From Dermatophagoides farinae (taxonomy: Eukaryota; Arthropoda; Arachnida; Sarcoptiformes; Pyroglyphidae): 64,000 nucleotides of DNA. The position numbers were made by a program, and so were the translations under genes. Shown here one piece after another: positions 23,534 to 38,532 of this stretch (position 1 is its first letter; every line of letters starts with the position of its first letter). The stretch lies in contig NC_134679.1 in NCBI RefSeq assembly GCF_024713945.1, positions 4,779,001 to 4,843,000 on the forward strand, read 5' to 3'. The notes below the pieces were generated by a model. That model did no database searches. It was given only the letters and a program-made list of their open reading frames with translations, and was not told the origin of the DNA.

Positions 23534-26500
23534 TGTCCTTGGCCAAGGTTAAAGTTTTTTTGTCGTTATTTCTTCTTTTTCAGCTAAGTTAATCTTAGAG
23601 AAAAAAAAATTGTAATTGTGATGAATGTGAATGCTTAAAGCTTCATAACGATGATGATGATCATCATCATTTCTTCGCTGTCACGAATTACTTTTTTTCC
23701 TGTATGGTTGTTGTAGTTATCGTCGTTTTTTTTTGGTCAAGATTATTTGAGCTTTCAATTTCAAGAAATGATTATCATTCACAGCTTTCCATTCAAACGA
23801 AAACGCATAGACATTTCTTTCGTTTTTTCATTTTTTTTCATAGAAATTGTTACGACTAAAACATGATTCTCATGTTTTTCCTATTTGGTGAACATCTTTT
23901 TTTTGTCTGTAATATCGAAAATGATTTTAACGACTAGAATTTTCCTGTTATAATTTCTGTTTTCACATGGTTTCCTATATATATATATGGAATCATTCCC
24001 CTCCAATAAGCACTGACCATTTATATATTGAATAATGCTTAAATTCTTCAAATTCCATCATTCATTCAATTCATATGTTCAATGCAGATGGAAAGAACGG
24101 TAGAAAGAAAGAGAAGAGAAAAAAAACATTCAACATTTTTTTTATTTAAAATTGAAATATATTTTCAAACTTGTCATTTGTGCATGTATTTTCTGAAATG
24201 AATTTTTTTTGAGTTTTCTTTTCTTCATTCATTCAAACACGCACACACACACATATTACACACCATACATCATGATGTTGAGAATATTCACGAAGAATCA
24301 TCAAGAAACATATCGTGTTAACAACAAGAACTACTAGTACTATTACTACTACTACTACAACTTAAAGCTCATTTACTAGACAATGTTAGCTTAATGATAA
24401 TTTAGAAATAATTGTTTCAAACACACACACACACAGAACTAAGATAATTGAAAAATTTTTCTTTCATCTTCATCACTAAAATTCTGAATGAGCGTTGATA
24501 GTGAATTATTTTTTTCAGAATTCATGTCCAATATAATCATGAAATATAGAAAGTAACTAAAGCTCGTTGACATCATCATCATCATCATTATGGCCATCAT
24601 TAAAATTGTATAATCATCTATCTAGTCTGGATGAAATGAAGAAAAAAAAAATCCTAATTACCAAATAATAGCTAGTTTATAGGAAATTTTTTTTCTCTCA
24701 TTTCTGGCTATTCTTTATCTAGATAGAAATTATTATTATTATTATGAAAAAAAAAATTATGGATATGATGATATTTCATATGCCACCAATCCTGTCTATA
24801 GGCTATTATTATACGACATTTGGTATTATCAATTGACGAATATCGAATATACATGATAATAGTAATAGTAGACCACAATGATAATGATGATAATATTCAC
24901 ATACAACAATATTCAATACAGATAAATTGAATTTCTATCAATGATTTTGAAATGAATGTTTTTATACAATTCATTGTTCAGATAGATGATTGTGCATATA
25001 ATATACAGGCGTTTTCATTTTCATTTTCATATGTGTAAGATGTAAAATTCATTGAAATTGACTTTATTCATTCATTTTTGTCCATCCAGAATCATACATA
25101 TAGATTGAATCTGATCTTTTTCCGTTTTTTTTCATTTTTTTTCATTACCAAAATGAAATAATGATAATGCCATCACATCATTATGTCTTTCATCAAATAT
25201 GTTGACAGATTGTGTATATGTGTATGTGTGTGTGCATTGAGATGATAAATATAGCTCCTTATATCACAACCAACATTACAATAATAATGACAATGAAATT
25301 CAATGGAATACTTGACAATATGGTTTTTTTTATATATATAATATACACACCCGATTCTATCAATTCATTACATTTTTTTTTGCTTACGCAATATCGACCA
25401 ACCAACCAACCGACCGACCAACTGAATGATAGAATTGAAATGAAATTGAATTAAATCAAATCAAATATATTATTATTATTATGAAAGAATTTTGTATCTC
25501 TCTCTCTGTGTGTGTGTGTACAAATACTCGAGCCACATATATCAAAATCAAATCAAAATGAATGAACAAACTGTGAATGCACTCATACATACATACCTAC
25601 CTTGATTCTAGTTTCTATGGGTCATGAATGATGATGATGAGGACGATGACGATAATGATAATGAATGAATGAATGAGTGAATCCAACAATGTCAAAACAA
25701 GAATAATACAACAATGACATTTTTTTTTCTGTGCATGACTGATTTGATTTTTTTTTTCATTATTATTATTTTTTTAGGCCAAACACAAATAGTAATATTA
25801 ATATGAGAGATAGACTTATGATCAATATTGATATTTCTTCTTTTTTTTCTCTTTTATTTTGATTTTTTTTTCGTTGAATTCAAATGATTTTTTTTTTTGC
25901 TTTCTTTTCATCGTATTTTTATCATTTACATGCATTAGATTTTGAATGATATTTGAATGAATGAATGAATTAGGAATAAGATATGAATATTGGACAGAAA
26001 AAAAAATTCTGTAGAATTTTTTATATTTTATGCACTGATCATGTATGAGAATCATTTGTGTTTTGTTTTGTTTTTTTTTGCTTATCATTGAAATGTGACA
26101 AAAATGAAATGTTTATGAATGATATGATCTTCTTGCGTTTTTTTTTTGATAATATCCTGGAATCATATTTTAATGGACTTCACAAATAATATACAGATAA
26201 TGTATCTGTATTAGAAATATGTTTTTATTTCGAGCTATTTTCTATTGAAAATTTTTTTCTCTCTCCGAAAAATATGGTTTCCGATTCATAATCAAATTGA
26301 ATTGAATTTTTTTTTCTTGTTAGAAATACATTTATTTCAATTTGTCGTTATCAACAAACAAAAAAAACAACACGAAAGAATCATATACCTTATTTTTGTT
26401 ACATCAAACCAAATGGATTTCACTTAATCTGACTCTGTTTTTTTTCTGGTAGAATACAATACGCATGTTTTTGCAGTGCAAAAATATGATATTAATTTTT

Positions 26501-28414
26501 TATTCAAGAGAAAAAAAGAGGTTTTTGTTGTTTGATTTCATGTTTCTTGCAAAAAGATTAAGTTGTTGAATGAATGATCCTTGAACATTTATAATATGAT
26601 CATAATCGATTATAAGATTAACACCTTTCATTATTTATTTGTAATCGAATTTTTTTTCTCGGGTAAAAACACGATGAAATTTGTTTACCATACATATATA
26701 CATGTACAGACTTAACAAAAACCAAATGAAATATAAATGTCCATATGGATTCTACATACTTTATAATCATTCTTTTCTATTTAGTAGTATAGAGAATCCT
26801 ATTTATTATTCATTTGTTATTATTTTCATATTTTTTTTGCCCCCCTGAAAGAATCATGCACTTTTTTTTATTCTGTACGTCATTCAAAGAGTTATTCAAA
26901 TATTATTCATGATTGTATGATGATGATGGTAGCCTTGATCATCATACTCAAACTAAATCTAAAAAAAAATCTTTTATAACTTTTTCCTATTGCCATTTAG
27001 CACTTTGGTCGGTATCTCTAATGGTGATGGGGAAAAATCCAAGTAAAAAAAAAAAAGAATTAGTTTTCATCACGCAAGGTTCAACTTTTTCTTGATTCTC
27101 TTAATAAAGATTTTGATGGCCATCATCATCATCAACATTATCGTCAACGATTTCGCCATATACAATGCAATTGGAACCATAACCATATGAAATTAAGAAT
27201 CTTTAGAGAAAAAAAAGCATTAGTCGTGTATATTTAGGAAATTTTTAGAATTCCAAGAAATATATATTCTCATTTATGATGATGATGATGATTGAGCTTT
27301 GGTTTTTTTGCAATCAATTTTTTTTCGCTCATTTCTATATCCATTCATTGTCATGTTTATTAGAATTATTTTTTACTCTTTCCTCTTTTTTTTATTCATT
27401 CTTGGTTAGTACTATATGCAATTGACTGTATAACTGGACCTAACAATATTTGAATGTTTAATTAAGCCATCTAATCATTCATTCATTCATTCATTTATCT
27501 ACTCAGCATTCATTTATTCGGCACAAATGTTGATGATTATTACAAAAAAAAAAATAGAGAGAAATGGATGAAAATTTGAAAACCTTTTTTTCCTATCTAG
27601 AAAATACACGCACACACACACACACAAATTTGCAAATAATTAACTCAAATGAAACAAAATGAGAATGTGCCTTCAATGTTATTATTTTTTATTCTGTTGT
27701 ATTTTTTGGCTAAAAGAATTGAATGGAATTGAACTTGTGCATGCATGATATTTTTATGTGGAGCGTTGTTGGGCATGGTTCATCCATTCATAGGACTTGA
27801 AACTTGAAAACTGACTTACAATTTGGAACTTTAATTTCTGAATTCTGAATGAATGAATGAATGAATGAATCAACAACAATAATGGATAACAAATTTTCAA
27901 CACAAAGTCTACATCCACTTGAATTGAAACGATGATAAATTTGAATTTGATAATTATTTGCCTAAATTACTTTGTTTGTTTGTTGATAAAAAGTTAAAAA
28001 GTCTCTAAAATTTCTCAATGAATGAGGAGAAGAGAAAAAAATTGTAGCTGAATAAACAAATACAAGGGTACAAACAAAAAAAAAGAATAATAAAAACTTT
28101 TAATAAAATCAATATTCTGTGTATGTGTGTGTGCGGGAGTGATATAAACAGAATTTCCAATACACACAATTAGAATCAAGTTTTTTTTTTGGTTCACTAC
28201 TAACACTTTTTTACAAGCACCATTTAATTTGCATATTTTGCTTACAAATTTTCTTTATTTGCACAAAAAAGAATGATTTCATTCATTTGAGAATTTTCAA
28301 GAAATTTTGAGAAAAATTTTCAAAATTCATTTCTTCAAATAACCACTTATCCGCATAGACATAAAACCCGTTAACAGAATTTTTAATTATAATTTTTTTT
28401 CTTAATAATTCTAG

Positions 28415-30043
28415 CCTAACTGATCCAATTGGATCTCGTTCATCAACGGCATCACATTCATCTCAATCAATATCATCATCATCCTCATCATTATCATCTA
28501 CTTCATTATTGTGTCGATTGATACCATCATCAAATGCACATTATGATTCAATGGGACATAATGGTATTGTTGGAATAAATGGTGGTGATAATGAATCCGT
28601 ACAGGTCGTATTTTCGGCCCAATCTCGTGATGCTATCATCTATGTTACGGTATGTGTGTTTGTAATGTTATTTTATTTTTTTTTTTTTTTTTGGTCACAA
28701 CCAACCACAATGAACTTTCAAATGAATTTATTATTTTTAAATTTTTAAATTATCTTTAAGCCTAAGGACATTTAGTTCATTTTCAAAATTTTATTACTCA
28801 TTTCCATTTTCAATTTTACGAATTTTACAGTAGGCAAAATATAAAATGTGTACACTTCATAGTATTTGTGTCATGCAAAAAAAAATGGCAAGATAAATCC
28901 AATTTAAATCTTTTTTTGAAATACAAAAAAAAAATTGCCAAACTTTGGAATAATGAACATTTTTTTTCCTATTTTCGATAGCCTTATATACACAAAATGT
29001 GAAATGGTTTGTTTGTTTATCCGTTGTTTGTGGTGCAATGTTGAAATTCTTCTTGAAATAGGCCGCCGGTCGGTAAATCTAAAAGATGATACACTCTTAT
29101 TTTCAAAAAATATTCCGTGGTTCAAGAACTCATGTCAAAAGATTTATGTGAACACAATGCCTATTTGCCCATTTTTTTTTGTTACTTTTGTTTTTGTTGT
29201 TTCTTATCATTTTAGTTTGTTTGTCAAAAAAATTTGGTCATTATTTTTGTTATTCTTGTCTGTCGTTGTCTGGTGGTGATGATGATGATGATTATTTGCT
29301 TGAATGCTTCAACGTTAACATGTTGACTATTTATGTCCAATGTATTGTTCATCGGCAATGGATCACACTCGGAAAAGAATTCTGGTTTTTTTTTTGTTCG
29401 CTATCGACCGGTCAAACTTTTTCAAAACATAAATAACAAATTAGCTTTGGATACTCTGGACAAAAAAAATGAAACAAAAATCGACCGATCGGCTGGCCCC
29501 GGCCAAATGAAAGTTGACATTCCAAGAATGAGCAAAAATAATTGAAATGCATTCATTGTTTGATGTCTAGAATATTTATCATTGCCGATAGCAATCATAT
29601 GAATGTCATTGTAGCTTAGTTTACATTGTAATATCTTGTAATTTTAGATTTAAAAGGAATGACCAAAAAATTCAGCCATTCATTACCTTTTTTGTTAGCC
29701 ATTGGATTTCATCATCATCACAAAAGTTACCATGTTAACACAATATAGATTTTTTTTACAATTAATTGGATTGGATATATTAATTTTAAAATTATTTTCG
29801 TTATCTTTTTTTTTGTTCACACAATAGGTCGTATTGGTCATTTATATAATTATATTTGTCGTATTGGTAGTGACATCATATCGAAAAAGTAGTGCATTAC
29901 GTGAAACATTGAATCGTCATCTACGTTCACAATATGCAACTGGCCCATTTGGAACGCCTACCATATTGGAAACTGATTCAAATGGCGATCAAGTACACTG
30001 TGATACAGTAGATGAGCTACATGAAGGTTCTATTCAACTTTAG
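28415..30043 (+). CDS. Single-pass membrane protein with short tail (paralogue 2), 5' end unresolved
   Basis: There are two clear exons. The first, 28,415-28,649, follows acceptor TTCTAG and ends at donor GTATGT in phase 0. The second, 29,828-30,043, follows acceptor CACACAATAG and ends with TAG. The first exon encodes a Ser-rich ectodomain, then a Gly/Asn loop and a FSAQSRDAIIYVT block. The second begins exactly with the membrane segment (VVLVIYIIIFVVLVV), then a basic SYRKSS stop-transfer, and a polar tail of about 50 residues. The 1.18-kb intron is AT-rich. The DxIIY block just before a phase-0 intron and a membrane helix is shared with the gene at 10,070-11,165, so the two are probably diverged tandem paralogues. 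Topology superficially recalls KCNE subunits, but nothing more supports that. No function is assigned. Confidence 0.7.
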
Positions 30044-30829
30044 CGTAAACAAGTAACAACAACAACAACGCTAAACACATGAAAAAAGTGAAAAAAATTT
30101 TTTTTTTTTTTTTTTTTTGGAACAAACAAACAGCAAAAAAAAATTCTAAATGGGCGTGAATAAAACTACTACTAAATTACTAAATACATCATATACTAAT
30201 CATATAATGATTATATTATCATCATCTTGTTTGTTCACAATGTTGTGCAATATTATTGCTTTTAACAAGAAGAAATTTTCATTTTCATTTTCATTTTTTT
30301 TTGTTAAACAAACCATCAAACACACATATATACTTATTTTTTTTTGGGCCAAAATTTTGACAATAACATAGACTATAAAAAAAATGAAGAAATCTTGTGA
30401 AGAAATGGACATCATCATCATCATATTTATGATAAAATAACTACAGGAAAAAATAAAAATGGAAATTCGAATGACAAAATGACCAATACAGCCATATTAT
30501 ATATTATTAATATTAATATAAATGATAATTGAGGTTGGTCGGTTGTTTGGTTGTTTGTTTGTTGATGATGATGTTTACTACTTTTTTTTCTGATAGCTTA
30601 AACAAAAAAAAAATTGTAAAAAAAAATGAGAAACATGGAAAAAATTGACAAACCAAAAAAAATTCTGATACAATTTTTTTTCTTCTCATCATCATCCTAT
30701 GTCTCTTGTATTTTTTTCTCATTTCACATCAAATCACATTATATTCAATTCTACAACAGCCCTATTATTTTTTTTCTTCACACACACACAATTTTTGATC
30801 ATTATCCCAAATCGATATCCACAAAAACA

Positions 30830-30862
<33 letters not shown>

Positions 30863-33800
30863 TATTATTAACTGAATCATAATCATTTTCAAAGAATAAA
30901 AAAAAAATTGAATACGAACCAACCAAAATACTCATTATGCCTTTTTTATACAAAAAAAATAAAATAATAAAATGATACCGGCCACACTTTTCTACGGCCA
31001 AATCGAATCATCATCATTTTGTCATCAACACACACACACACACAAACACTGAAACACAGAGATATAGAGCATATCACAGATTATCATCATCATCATCATC
31101 ATTACTACATTTACTATCATCATCATCATCATTATTATTGATTGAATCAAAGAATATCATCAACAACAAAAAAAAACACACAATAGTGTCATTGAATTCC
31201 AATCATCAAATACAAAAGACATAAAAAAAAATGTAACAATGGCTCCTAAATATCTCTTCACACTTCAAATGTGTGTGTGTGTTGTTTTGCACATATTTAT
31301 CTGATCAATGTCTGTGTGTGTGTGTGCTTGTGTGTGCGATGTAGAATCGAAAGGTTTTTATTTACGATCAACAAACATATCTTTTTTTTTTTTTGATAAT
31401 GGAAAATAAAAGAATTGATGATATATTGTCCCATATTTGATGTTTTTACATTGAACGTTTTTTTCCATTGTTCCTGCTGCATTTTTTTTTTATTTTCAAT
31501 CTCGTTATTATCAAATATAGAAAGAAAATATATGAACGATAGAGTGAGTGATAGATAGAGCCCATAGTCCCAAGTGAACGACCAAACACGACAAATACAC
31601 AGACAGACAGAAAGAGAGAATTTTTTGTTTTGTTCATCAATTCTTTACTACATCTTTCAATTTCAGATTTTATTATATATTTTTCACTCTTCATTGAATC
31701 ATTATTGTTATTTAATTTGTTATATTGACATTATTTTTCTCTTCTCTCTTTCTCTCTCTCTCTCTCTCTGTTTGTTACCATCATTATCATCTTCATTTTT
31801 ATGTTTTTGGCATGGTTTGTTTGTTTTTTCTCTAATTCTGGTAATTTGATTCGATGATAAAATAATCAATGATGATGATGATGATGATGATGATGGTGAT
31901 GATCAATATTAAAAAAGAGAAAAAAAAACTAATAAAATAGACATAAAAAAACTTTGAAAATCAGAATAAGATGTGGACACACATTCATACATATATAGAT
32001 AAATAAATGCCATAAAACATTTATTAATAACAATGTAACATTATTATAGAATCCAAACAACAACAACAAAGAATATTCTATTCCAATAGATAATTGATGT
32101 GTACAGCACTTATAATAACTTTTACAACTGCTGTTAGGTTGATGTTCCTTTGATTCATTAGAAAACCAATTGAACTGACAAAAAAAACCAACAACAACAA
32201 CAACAAAAACTTTGGATAGATAGGCATTCAATCATTGTCATTCTAAAGAATAAAAAAAAAAAAAATAAATAAGATTACCACACACCCAGAAAGGTTCATT
32301 CTGGTCATCATGTTTGATGCTTTTTATTTATTAATCAATGATTAATCTTCATTCTACCACCAAACACACATTATCGAATAAAAATAAATTTGCACTTGAA
32401 AATAATGAATTCATTTGAGATTCATTCCAACAAATCGATTGACTGATTTATTAGCCAAAAAAAATATGCTGAACAGAAACAGAATCAAACAAACTTTTCA
32501 TCTGAATCGAATGAAATATACTTCAGAATAGAATAGAAGAGTTAAACCAACCAAATTCTATTCATTTTTTCACTAATCATTTTGATTAAAACAGCAGGAA
32601 AAAAAATAATTCTATACTTTATTCGAATCGATCAATTTATCTGTTCCGATTTTGGAAACATTGACAATAATGATGATGGTTGATTGGCATCCAAAAAAAA
32701 CTTTTTTGTTATCATATCATCAATAAAGTGACAATGAATTCACAATTGGCGGTAGTGGCTCATCTTATCATCGGTAATTGATGTTGATGTTCCAAAATTT
32801 TGTTTGTTTGATTGATAAAACAAAATCAATAATGACAAATTGAAGAGAACGATGAAAAAGAAAAAAACTCGCCTGTCATATTCATTAATTATTATTACAT
32901 TCACACATCATTAATTGATAATGTCATTATAAATTCTGTCATTATTTAGTTGATCTTGTTGTTTGTTTATTGGAGTACCAATACACCAACATACACACAC
33001 ACACACACACACTGTAGAACCATTCATCATTTGCACTTGTTGTTGTTGTTGTTGTTTTTTTTCTTTCCAATTTTTTATTTTTGTTAATATCAATGATGAT
33101 GATGGTGATGATGACGATGATGACAACATCATTCACACCAAACAAACAAATTGACAAAAATTGATCCATTTTAATTTTTTTTTATCAAATTTTTCTTTCC
33201 TTTTCGCCTAAATTCTATCCTAAATCATTCATCTCTTTTTTTTCAATCATTATTATGATTATCAATTATAAATTCTGTTTTTTTTCTGGGAAAAATAAAA
33301 AAATTCTTTAAAAAAATTGGCCTCATTATAATATGTTTACTTTGTATATTATACATTATGTGTGGATGGATGAATGAATGAATGAATGAATAAAATCACA
33401 ACTGTGTGTACTTGTTTACTTGAGTTTTTTTTTTGCTCTTAATATAAATTCGCATAATATTGTAGATATATAATAATTTTCCATTGAAAACATGTGACAT
33501 TATTTTTTATTCTCATATATATTAATCACGTAATAAAATTTAATCTTTGTTGCTAAATAAAAATAAAAATTCAATGATATAAAGCATCACATAACCATTT
33601 TACCATTTGTGACTTACGTGACAATTTCGAATCTTAGTGTGCCAAAAAAAAAAAAAAAAATGTCTTTCAAACATACGTGTGCCTCTTGATGATGATCTCA
33701 ACATATTGAAATCAAATGATGAGTATTTTTTTTATTTATTTATTTTTTCTTCTCATAATCTATGTGTTTATCCATGTTTTAGATCTAATGAAATCGAATC

Positions 33801-35186
33801 GATAATCATTCTTCATCATTCGAATCAAATGAAACAAGATAAGCATTGTGGTTGTAAACGAAACGAATATATATATTATTGTGTATGTATATGTTTGGTA
33901 ATCGTTTTTTTTTGTCACTGGCAACGAATAAAAAGTATTTTCTTTTCACTATAAATAACTTGACGAAAAATAATATGACGTTCGTGACCATATAATAATG
34001 TCACACACACACACACACTCGTTGTAAATATGTTTAAATCTAAATTTCTTTTTGCTTTTTTTTCGTATAATAACTTTTATTTTCTATCAACAGATTTTTT
34101 GACAACAAAATCAAAAAAAAGTATCACATTTTCCAATTACGAACCGAAATGAAAGACCAGTTCAATCTTTTGTAGGCAGTCAACCAGTAGTCCTGTCTAT
34201 TTTAACTCCTTCCCATTTCGAGAATTTCAAATGAGAGAATCGAACATGTTTTTCAATTCCTATATATCCCACCACTGTAAATGAATTCAACTGCTTTTCT
34301 ATCATAATTTGATAACAAAAAATAAGAAAGTTTTCAACGATTTCAAGATGAACTTTTTCTGATTTATCATTATTATTATGATCATGTTGGCTTCAATTAT
34401 TCTGTACATATATGATCATGATATGTTGTTGACTAACATTCATAAAATAATGTTTCCAATCTTTGCTTTGTTACATCCATCCTAACGAAAACATGATGTT
34501 CATTTCCAGTGATGAACACAGAAAAAAAATTCTGAATTTCAAATTAAACAAATTTGGAATTTATTATTGTACACACACACCGTTGAACTCAATTGAAACG
34601 CAATAAGATTGGCTTAGTTATTTTTTATTTCATACATATACAAAAAGAATGTATGGAAATTAATAGACAACAACAACGAATGAATTTTGTCCCTAATGTG
34701 TAGGTATTTTTTTTTCTTTTTTTTTGTTTGCTAAGACTTTATCTTAATGAAAAAAGCAAATTATATAACCAAACCAAATAGAAGAAAAACAACGATGACT
34801 TTAATTTGATTCTATTCTCGAATCTGTCTATCTCTTTTTCTCTGTGTGTGTCTTCACATCATTGTGAGTGAAAAGGGGGAAAAAACTATACCAAAGTTCT
34901 AGAAATTTTATTCTCATCGGAATTTACATAATGGATGAATGAATGAAATTTATTTTGTTTTTGTTTTTGTTTTTTTTGAAGCGATTTAGTTTAGAATTAT
35001 TTCCATGTACTCCAAAGTGAATGTATTGAATCAAAACTTTTTTGTTTTTATTTTACCTTGGCTATCGTAGTATTTGTTTTTTTTTAGATATGGTATATTA
35101 TTATGCTATTTACTTTCCAAATTTGTGTTTTTTTTTACTTCTTGAAACTAATTGATTATTCTTTTTTTGCTATTCGAATATATTTT

Positions 35187-35219
<33 letters not shown>

Positions 35220-38200
35220 TTGTCGATAGAGCCATTTTTTCTGGTTTTTAATTAACCATTATATATTGCCGGGTAAGCAAAACAGCAGCAGTAATGATAA
35301 TGCAAGTTTGAGAAAAAAAAAATTAATAACCAATTAGATATGATATTGTATGAAAAAAAATCGAAATCCAAATCAGAGCTTGTTTTGCATCTTTTTGGAT
35401 TCAACTTTTTTTTCTGGACAACCAAAATAAGATAAATGAATTTATGTGAACAGAACCATAACGGAGAAGTAAAAGGATTTTTTTTTTAGTTTCGTTTATT
35501 TGTTCTCATTTTTTCATGTTATATCGTGTTGCAGATGAAATATAGACTATTTGTATGGGATATTTCTCTTTGTTGTTTTTTTTTCTCGTTTTTATTTTAT
35601 TTTTCTAAATCCAAAATAATACCCAAGAAAGGACAAAGAATAAATGCCTAGCTTCAACTTATTTCTTTACATTTTTTTTTTTTTTTTTTTGGTTACATTG
35701 AATTTCATCAGTTGAGCTTACCGGAATACAAAGTAAAGTAAAATTTATTTTTCTGACAAAAAAATTTAAATTACAATACATCCATATGGTGTGTGTGCGT
35801 GTGTGTAGACCTGTCTATAAGATGCCAGCCCGCATCGGCTGTGGATTTTTTTTCTCCATCCACAAATTCGTCAATTTGATTGATCCAGGATCAACTTTTA
35901 TACTGACTTTAGAAGCTCCAAGCAAATATGAGAAGAATATTGAAAGATTTTTTTTACAAATAAATATTCAAGTTTTATGTTATTGATGATAAATTTGCAT
36001 TCAACTTTTTTTTTTGTTCGCTCAAACTCTTTGAAATCAAACTCGTTGATATATATGCATTATTGTTGTTATGATGAAACTAATAGTGATGATGATAAAT
36101 AAATGGAAATGAAGATTTTAGTTTATTCTATAGAAAAAAAAATTGTTGTCGTTGTTGTTGTTGATATTCGTTTTTTTTCTGCACCAAACGATTGTTAAAG
36201 AGCCAAACATATGATAATGAATGTGAATTTGAAATCAGTGAAACAAAAAAAAAACTTTGATGTAGTGTACTCATCGACTTTATATTATTATAATATAATA
36301 TATATAAGATGATGATATAGTTATGGATGATCAAAATGTCGTTTTCTAAAGTCAAATCTTTTTATCTATTTCATACTAATTTATCATTTCTTTTTTGTTC
36401 TGTTTATATATTTCTCTCCATTTATATTTTACATTGATGGCTATTTATCAACGATTTTTTTTTTTCGCTTTCATCGACAAATTGGTTATAAATATCAATG
36501 TTGGAATTCAATGTTGTCATTTTTATGATTTGTTTTTATTTTTCTTTGCCAATACAACATGTAAGATTATTATTATGCTTGATGAAATCGATCAATATTC
36601 GCTTGTGTTCGGGTCGTTAGGCAGTGATAACACACACACACACACACACACTCACGTATGAAATATACTTTGGATTTTTGTTTTGCTTTTTTTTCTGATA
36701 GACGTATGGATAATCTTTTATCATCAGTATATATGAATGTTTTTTTTTCATTTGAAATGTACAAATATATGTGAAAGGAATGTGAAATATTTTGACAAAT
36801 ATAGATCTAATCATCATTTGATGGTTACAAATTGATGAGAAACGATTTATACAAAAATCCCTTGAAAATTCTTCTTTTTGCTTCGTTTTATTTTATTTCT
36901 TCCGGAGAAATCATTCCGGTTAATCATCATCATCGTTTTTATTTTCAAACCAAATATGGTGTTGACATTTGAGCCATCCAATCGAATGCATATATCGATT
37001 TAACTCTTCATTCTCAATCTTTTGACTGACTAAGGCTTTGCATTTTTTTTTTGCTTCAAATCATGTATATGTAATATACAACTGGTCGATCACGTTTCGA
37101 TCATTTCATTTCATTTCATATTGATCGTTCTTTTGTTCAAAAAAAAAAAAAAAATGATTCGATGATATATTTTCTCATTTTTTTTTATTGCTCATTCGAT
37201 TTTTCATTGAATTCAATGATTCGTTTTGTGATTATCATCATATATTAATGATTATGATGATGATAAAAGTGGCCAAATTGAGAAAATAAAAACATATATT
37301 GGTTTCCAATTTTAGTTGTTATTGTCATTGTTTGTAAAAAACAAAAAACAAAATTCTGGACTATTTCTGTCATATACATTCAAGTTTTTACGTTCAAGTT
37401 ATTGAGTTGAGCTTTTTTCTTCGCTTGCTTTCATATGACTATATATTAATTGTTTATTATCATATAACATTCGTTTGGTTACGAAATTATTTGACCAGAA
37501 AAAAATTAAAATAAAAAACGGATTTCATTTTTTTTTTTCGTAATTCGGATAATTCTCTTACGGCATTTGCAAAAGTTTTTCAATGTATGTGTAATTACGC
37601 CTATTTTTTTCGCTTGGTTACACACCTCTTGGTTATCGTTTACAAACAAACACGATAAACGTTGAAATTGAAAATAAAAATACAGAAAAAAATGAGTTGA
37701 ATCTACTTTGAAGAGATAAAATGAAAAAAAGAAAATAAATAAAATGAAAATCAGCGATAATATGATCAGGGATAGAAAAAAAATGACTAGATTTGAAACG
37801 AGAATCGAGCTTACTTGCTGCTCGAATACACCTACATTCCCTTGTGAATAAAAAATGGATGACTTTAAAATCGATAACAATTGATTATCAGAAAGAAAAA
37901 ATTTTTTTTTACTTGGCAATTATATCAGCAAATGCCAAAAAAAAAAAAAATTGTAAACATCAACAACGACAACAACAATCGATTTTATATGAGTATATAT
38001 CGATCATCACAATATTTAAAACTAATATATATATCTATGAGGACTTTGATCATTGTCACCAATTTTTTTTTCTTGTAACCAAAATTCATGATGTTGATTA
38101 TGATGAAAAAGATAAAATCAAATTTGGAAATATATTTGTTTAGTTTGATTTAGCGATAATTTTTGAAATGATGATAACTAATGACTTGATTTATATAAAC

Positions 38201-38494
38201 AATGATTCAATGATGATAAAAATTGTTCTTTCTTTCTTTCTTTTTTTTTCTTTCTTGTTTTTCTATCCATCACCATTATCTATCAATCAATCGATCATTT
38301 TAGAGTCGAGCGAACGAAATTTGATGCGACATTTTGACAAACGATCTGTTGATCAATCACTATCATACACACTCATATACACACACACACACATACACTC
38401 AATTTTTCGCATAGTATGACATAATTCACTTTATAGAGCAGAAAAAATAACGAATCAAATTATTGAATTTTTTTTTCTTTGCCTTTCATGTGCA

Positions 38495-38532
<38 letters not shown>

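Larger units (their letters stand above)
11166..28414. other. 17-kb AT-rich stretch, probably intergenic plus long first intron
   Basis: No protein gene, RNA gene or transposon could be supported. It holds many CAT/ATG, TTG, TG/CA and A/T runs, including a (TTG)n block at about 23,487-23,533 and (CAT)n blocks at about 19,101-19,150. A possible first coding exon for the 28,415 gene is at 12,484-12,518 and is listed separately. Open frames here are low-complexity Phe/Leu/Ile or Met/Asp runs. Confidence 0.5.

Noticed and set aside
28415-30043. KCNE-type potassium channel beta subunit
   Set aside because: Only the one-helix layout and a basic SYRKSS-like stop-transfer recall KCNE. Exon structure and the rest of the sequence do not, and the family is not expected in arthropods.
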